In this document: piece after piece, positions 60,064 to 64,000 of the stretch
How positions within the stretch are numbered: position 1 is the first letter of the stretch
How the letters are laid out: each line of letters begins with the position of its first letter
From: an uncultured Eubacteriales bacterium
GTDB lineage: Bacteria > Bacillota > Clostridia > Peptostreptococcales > Anaerovoracaceae
Assembly (NCBI GenBank): GCA_900315895.1
Contig: ONAY01000004.1
Location: 1-64,000 of the forward strand
Length of the DNA: 64,000 nucleotides
Direction of reading: 5' to 3'
Program-made: the position numbers and the translations under genes
Notes under the pieces: generated by a model
What the model was told of the DNA's origin: nothing
Seen by the model: only the letters and a program-made list of their open reading frames with translations
The model's database searches: none

Positions 60064-60351
60064 TCAGCGACCGAACCAGACAAGAAGAAGTATGGCGATC
60101 ACGAAGACTACGGCAAAGACTGCGAACGCTGTTAAGTACGCCGCGATGGTCCCTTTTATGAGGGCCCTTCGCTCCGCCTTGTCCACCTGAACAGGAGCTC
60201 TGTTCACCGGAGCCTCGTCTGTGGTCTCTGCCTTACCGCCCTTCTGCCCCAGGATGTATCCCAGGTCAGGTATCAGGAGCGGCTGGGGATGAATGTCGCT
60301 CATATCGGCTACAGTCATTCCGTCATCTTCAAAATCATTCCACTTTGACAT
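60064..60351 (-). CDS. 95-residue C-terminally anchored protein at the end of the opp operon
   Basis: No family was recognised. The protein has a polar, acidic N-terminal part (MSKWNDFEDDGMTVADMSD), a middle with LLIPDLGYILGQKGGK, an Ala/Pro-rich stretch and a membrane helix (about 68-93, IAAYLTAFAVFAVVFVIAILLLVW) ending in FGR. It starts 2 nt after the oppF stop; a GAGG lies in the last codons of oppF. It is probably co-transcribed with the transporter and ends at the operon terminator. A role as an assembly or accessory subunit is only an inference from position. Confidence 0.7.
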   Translation of the reverse strand: MSKWNDFEDDGMTVADMSDIHPQPLLIPDLGYILGQKGGKAETTDEAPVNRAPVQVDKAERRALIKGTIAAYLTAFAVFAVVFVIAILLLVWFGR

Positions 60352-60353
60352 TA

Positions 60354-61445
60354 TCAGTTAGCCTCTTCTGTAACTTTGTTCTCAGGCTTTGTAGCTTCTA
60401 CAGCTGCCTTTACGTCGTCGTAAAGGTGGCATACTACGAAGTGGCCCGGTTCGATCTCCTTCTGCTCGGGAACTTCCGTCTTGCAGATCTCCATGCACTG
60501 AGAGCATCTGGTGTGGAACTTGCAGCCTGCCGGCGGATTTGCCGGTGAAGGAATGCTTCCTTCCAGCACGATCCTCTTCATCTTAGTGGTAGGATCAGGA
60601 ATAGGAATGGCTGAGAACAGCGCCTTTGTGTAGGGGTGAAGCGGATTTCCGAAGATGTCCGCTGTCTCGCCGTACTCTACCAGATTTCCCAGATACATGA
60701 CTCCAACTGTGTCGGAGATATGCTCTACTACTGAGAGGTCATGGGAAATGAACAGATAGGTCAGTCCATGGTTGTCCTGCAGGTCATTCAGAAGGTTGAT
60801 GATCTGAGCCTGAATGGATACGTCCAGAGCGGATACGGGCTCGTCGCAGACGATGAATTCCGGATTGAGGGCCAGAGCTCTTGCAATGCAGATCCTCTGT
60901 CTCTGTCCGCCCGAGAACTCGTGGGGATAACGGTCCTTATGGAAGGGCTGAAGTCCGCACTCGTCCATTACTCTGTCAACATAATCATTGAATTCGCCCT
61001 TGGAGACCAGATTGTGCTCTCTTACTGCTTCTCCGATGATCTCGCCTACAGGCATTCTCGGTGAAAGTGATGAGAACGGGTCCTGGAAGATGATCTGCAT
61101 CTCGGTTCTGGCGTCATGAATTTCCTTGTTGGTCATATCATAGACTTCCTTGCCGTTGAACAGGATCTGTCCGCTGGGTCTGTCAGGATAGAGCCTTAAG
61201 ATGGTCCTTCCTGTAGTTGTCTTTCCGCAGCCGGACTCGCCTACCAGTCCCATGGTGGTTCCGCGCTTCAGATTGAATGTAACTCCGTCTACAGCCTTGA
61301 CATAACCTACGACCTTCTGGATGACACCATCCTTGATAGGGAAATACTTCTTCAGTGCGTTGACCTGAAGGATGTACTGAGGATCGTACTCGATTGGAGT
61401 GAAGTCGTTCTGGATGTCGAGCGTCTTAAGTTTGTTCTTACTCAT
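60354..61445 (-). CDS. oppF: Oligopeptide ABC transporter ATP-binding protein (OppF type)
   Basis: ATPase subunit of a peptide/nickel-type importer. The 363-residue protein has Walker A GLVGESGCGKTTTGR, Q-loop IIFQDPFSSLSPRM, signature FSGGQRQRICIARAL, Walker B FIVCDEPVSALD and switch His in LFISHDLSV. The C-terminal oligopeptide/dipeptide domain has GNPLHPYTKALFSA and the Fe-S-like Cys cluster in CKFHTRCSQCMEIC. The start chosen is ATG at 61445, eight nt after GGAAG and overlapping oppD; a GTG three codons upstream is possible. Peptides are the likely substrate. Confidence 0.93.
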   Translation of the reverse strand: MSKNKLKTLDIQNDFTPIEYDPQYILQVNALKKYFPIKDGVIQKVVGYVKAVDGVTFNLKRGTTMGLVGESGCGKTTTGRTILRLYPDRPSGQILFNGKEVYDMTNKEIHDARTEMQIIFQDPFSSLSPRMPVGEIIGEAVREHNLVSKGEFNDYVDRVMDECGLQPFHKDRYPHEFSGGQRQRICIARALALNPEFIVCDEPVSALDVSIQAQIINLLNDLQDNHGLTYLFISHDLSVVEHISDTVGVMYLGNLVEYGETADIFGNPLHPYTKALFSAIPIPDPTTKMKRIVLEGSIPSPANPPAGCKFHTRCSQCMEICKTEVPEQKEIEPGHFVVCHLYDDVKAAVEATKPENKVTEEAN

Positions 61446-62652
61446 CTTTGCCACTTCCTTCCAATGAAATTATGCCGAGCTTAGACAGGTCTACCTCAGG
61501 AGCATCCACTCCCTCGTGGAAGCGGTAGCATGATACGAAGTGAGTATCCGACAGCTGTACCATTGAAGGATATTCGCCGTCGCAGATCTCACCGCAACGC
61601 ATCTCGCAGCGGTCTCTGAAGTAGCAGTAGTTGGGCATGTTGATAGGGTTAGGCACTTTGCCGGGGATGGAATAAAGCTTATCAACTTTTCTTCCAACTA
61701 CGGGCTTGGATGCCATAAGGCCGATGGTATACGGATGTGCCGGGTGAAGGAATATCTCTTCAGCCAGACCTTTTTCCACGATACGGCCGGAATACATTAC
61801 CACCACGTAATCCGCCATCTCTGCGATAACGCCCAGGTCGTGGGTGATGATCATGATGGAGGCATTGATCTTATCCTTAAGTCCTCTGAAAAGGTCCAGG
61901 ATCTGTGCCTGAATGGTAACGTCCAGAGCTGTTGTGGGCTCATCGGCGATTACAAGCTTCGGGTTGCAGGCAAGAGCCATAGCGATCATGACACGCTGCC
62001 TCATGCCTCCGGACAACTCGTGGGGATACATTGAGTATACGCCCTCGGAATTTGCGATTCCTACCATGTCCAGAAGCTCGATCGTCCTCTGCTTGATGTC
62101 TTCCTTGGTCCTGCCCTTACCGTCATGGAGCTCGATAACTTCGTCTACCTGAGCACCTATACGGAATACGGGATTGAGGCTGGTCATCGGTTCCTGGAAT
62201 ACCATTGAGACGTAGTTGCCTCTGATGTGTTCCATGGCTGAGATGGGTGCCTTGGTGATCTCGTAAGCCTTGTCGCCCAGATTAAGGCGAATGTTTCCGC
62301 TGACTACCTGACCCTGAGGTCTCTGCAGAAGTTGCATTACGGAAAGGCTGGTTACGGATTTACCGCATCCGGATTCTCCTACGACTCCTACGGTCTTACC
62401 GCGGGGAACGTCGAAGGATACGCCGTCAACGGCCTTTGAAGTTCCTACATCTGTGAAGAAGTAGGTGTGGAGATCATCGATCTCTAAAACGTTGTTGGGA
62501 TCGCGCATCTCGGTGAGATACTCTTCCTCAGGTACGTTCTTCCTCTTAAATCTCTTTTCAAACTGGTCGGTTATCTTTTTATTTTCTCTGGAGATCCTGC
62601 GGGATTCTTTAGCGGAAAGATAGCCTAAAGTCTGTTTCTTTTCTTTTGCCAT
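61438..62652 (-). CDS. oppD: Oligopeptide ABC transporter ATP-binding protein (OppD type)
   Basis: The other ATPase of the importer. The 404-residue protein carries an N-terminal extension of about 55 residues rich in Lys and Arg (KEKKQTLGYLSAKESRRISREN), uncommon for OppD. The NBD follows with Walker A GVVGESGCGKSVTSLSVM, Q-loop MVFQEPMTSLNP, signature LSGGMRQRVMIAMAL, Walker B LVIADEPTTALDVT and switch His in MIITHDLGV. The C-terminal domain has LHPAHPYTIGL and CYFRDRCEMRCGEIC. It lies 12 nt after the permease gene, with GGAGG before ATG. Confidence 0.93.
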   Translation of the reverse strand: MAKEKKQTLGYLSAKESRRISRENKKITDQFEKRFKRKNVPEEEYLTEMRDPNNVLEIDDLHTYFFTDVGTSKAVDGVSFDVPRGKTVGVVGESGCGKSVTSLSVMQLLQRPQGQVVSGNIRLNLGDKAYEITKAPISAMEHIRGNYVSMVFQEPMTSLNPVFRIGAQVDEVIELHDGKGRTKEDIKQRTIELLDMVGIANSEGVYSMYPHELSGGMRQRVMIAMALACNPKLVIADEPTTALDVTIQAQILDLFRGLKDKINASIMIITHDLGVIAEMADYVVVMYSGRIVEKGLAEEIFLHPAHPYTIGLMASKPVVGRKVDKLYSIPGKVPNPINMPNYCYFRDRCEMRCGEICDGEYPSMVQLSDTHFVSCYRFHEGVDAPEVDLSKLGIISLEGSGKDE

Positions 62653-62664
62653 ATCTTTCCCTCC

Positions 62665-64000
62665 TTAACGCTTCATCTTCGGGTCGAAGGCGTCTCTTAA
62701 ACCGTCACCGACGATATTGAATGCCAGTACGGTGAGAAGAAGCAGAACGCCTGCAGGGATCCAGATGAACCAGTAGTTTGTAAGAACGAATGTATCGTTT
62801 ACGTCGTTTATGATGTTGCCCCAGGATGCGAAGGGGAATCTTACACCAAGTCCCAGGAACGAAAGCGTGGCTTCCGTAATGATCGTGCCGCCCAGACCCA
62901 TGGTCATTACAACGATGAGCTGAGGCATTACATTGGGAATAAGGTGCTTGAATATCCTTCTGGAGGGAGCGATACCTGTAGCTTCTGTTGCTGTCATGAA
63001 CTCCTGCTCACGAAGTGACAGGATCTGGCCTCTTACAAGTCTTGCTACGCCTGCCCAGCCCAGGAAGCCCAGGATGAGCATCAGGTATATCATTCGCGTC
63101 AGAGACGGCACGTTGGCAGCGTCCATAGCAGCTCCCACGATGATGATGAATGGCATGCTGGGTATACAGAAGAAGATGTCTACCAGCCTCATGATGAAGG
63201 CGTCAACAAGTCCTCCGAAGTAACCGGCAATACCGCCCATTACGACCCCGAGGAAACTCTCGATGAGTACTACGATGAAACCGATCATAAGAGAGATACG
63301 TCCACCGTACATGAGACGGGTAAGCATATCCATACCATTTCTGTCTGTTCCCAGCCAGTGCTCCTTAGAAGGTGCAGAATATGTGTCGAATATTCTGGTT
63401 GCAGTCTCCTGCTGGACGTCCCAGAGCTTAGCTGCAGCATCGTACTTAAGTATGTACTCAGCTTCATTGCCGTCCTCATCCGTGAATTCGAAGGATTTCG
63501 CTCCAGACTCTGCAGCATCGATCAATTCATTTTTAAAGTCTCTTGAGAACACTACATCACCCATGATGGCCTTTACTATGTACTCACTGACGTAAGCTAT
63601 CTCAGTATCGCCATCAAATACGACTCCGTCCTCATCCATCGTATATGTTTTGCCATCTGTCGTAAACTCGCTTTGTCCGGCAGCCTTTGCCATGAGGGCG
63701 TCCAGAGTAAACTGGAAGCTCATGGTTCCTCCCTGTGAGGGAGTTACAAGCTCTTTGCAGCCCAGTCCAACGATGTTGCCCTGGCTTCTGACGATGAAGA
63801 ACTGTCCTTCAGTCACGACTTCCACATCATAGGTGATCCCACGATATGTGAAGCTGTCCTTTCCCTGAGATACGGCGAGGAAAGACTGTGCCTGCACCGC
63901 ACTGGAGAACAGCTGGGAGTCAGCCACAGAATATCTGTAGTCCTCATTGTGCATGATAGCAGCATAGTCCTTGACCTGAGTATCCATTCTGTAGAACTTC
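62665..64000 (-). CDS. oppC: Oligopeptide ABC transporter permease (OppC type), N-terminus outside window
   Basis: Permease of the same importer. The visible part ends with five membrane helices; the cytoplasmic coupling motif reads EATGIAPSRRIFKHLIPNVMPQLI. The segment SKEHWLGTDRNGMDML with the LGTD motif follows a long extracellular region. This region is at least 200 residues (normally about 40-60), with repeated FTYRGITYDVEVV / EFTTDGKTYTMDEDGVV strand patterns and is not seen in textbook OppC. The first helix is not visible and the frame is open to the window end at 64000, so the gene is partial; an internal ATG at 63987 would omit the first helix. An oppB gene is expected just outside. 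Confidence 0.9.
   Translation of the reverse strand, partial: KFYRMDTQVKDYAAIMHNEDYRYSVADSQLFSSAVQAQSFLAVSQGKDSFTYRGITYDVEVVTEGQFFIVRSQGNIVGLGCKELVTPSQGGTMSFQFTLDALMAKAAGQSEFTTDGKTYTMDEDGVVFDGDTEIAYVSEYIVKAIMGDVVFSRDFKNELIDAAESGAKSFEFTDEDGNEAEYILKYDAAAKLWDVQQETATRIFDTYSAPSKEHWLGTDRNGMDMLTRLMYGGRISLMIGFIVVLIESFLGVVMGGIAGYFGGLVDAFIMRLVDIFFCIPSMPFIIIVGAAMDAANVPSLTRMIYLMLILGFLGWAGVARLVRGQILSLREQEFMTATEATGIAPSRRIFKHLIPNVMPQLIVVMTMGLGGTIITEATLSFLGLGVRFPFASWGNIINDVNDTFVLTNYWFIWIPAGVLLLLTVLAFNIVGDGLRDAFDPKMKR

Overview
The window is 64 kb of gene-dense chromosome, mostly transcribed from the minus strand. It suggests a low-to-mid-GC Gram-positive anaerobe of the Bacillota, most likely class Clostridia. 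The evidence is an LCP-family cell-wall ligase, the cdaA-cdaR-glmM cluster, a PcsB-like M23 hydrolase next to ftsEX, YerC, an AddA nuclease-helicase, a two-subunit transketolase, CWB2 surface repeats, strong AGGAGG ribosome sites and TTGNNN-17-TATAAT promoters. No rRNA, CRISPR array, prophage or insertion sequence was seen. Species cannot be read from this sequence.

Layout. 0-5.6 kb: tsf and rpsB, a sodium:alanine-type symporter, and thrS without a TGS domain. 5.7-11 kb: an LCP protein with an unusual cysteine-repeat tail, a 45-residue membrane peptide, and a three-gene SPFH / zinc-ribbon / TPM operon resembling B. subtilis ydjGHI. 11.1-13.8 kb: maf and mscL on the plus strand (the only long plus genes besides gpmI and comF), convergent with an acyl-ACP thioesterase and exonuclease III, then tRNA-Pro(CGG). 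13.8-22.1 kb: yerC, a phosphopantetheinyl transferase, recX, a LOG-family protein and an ABC exporter; then ftsE-ftsX-M23 hydrolase-recJ. 22.2-26.9 kb: mgtE, nnrD, split transketolase and an unknown protein, led by a 5' leader that holds a 30-codon ORF. 27-33.8 kb: gdhA, addA and divergent gpmI.

33.8-36.6 kb is an AT-richer island: an ECF-type sigma factor, its membrane partner (DUF4367-like) and a CWB2 surface protein. 36.7-46.2 kb: a DUF937 protein, then an apparent eight-gene operon cdaA-cdaR-glmM-ahcY-ywlG-DUF308-two FAD enzymes, which joins c-di-AMP synthesis to cell-wall sugar supply. 46.3-47.1 kb: hpf preceded by a structured leader that is a good candidate for the raiA RNA. 47.1-56.1 kb: comF, convergent with a six-gene operon led by an FHA-SEDS fusion and its penicillin-binding protein, then nadE, yhaM, cca and recD2. 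56.1-59.9 kb: a heterodimeric ABC exporter. 60-64 kb: an oligopeptide ABC transporter operon that runs off the window and ends in a small membrane protein.

Most genes are housekeeping. The best leads for something less described are the structured RNA before hpf, the mgtE leader with a small ORF and alternative pairings around the mgtE ribosome site, the SPFH/zinc-ribbon/TPM operon with its adjacent peptide, the roughly 65-residue insertion in EF-Ts, the FHA-SEDS fusion with an altered FHA loop, and the sigma factor/CWB2 island.
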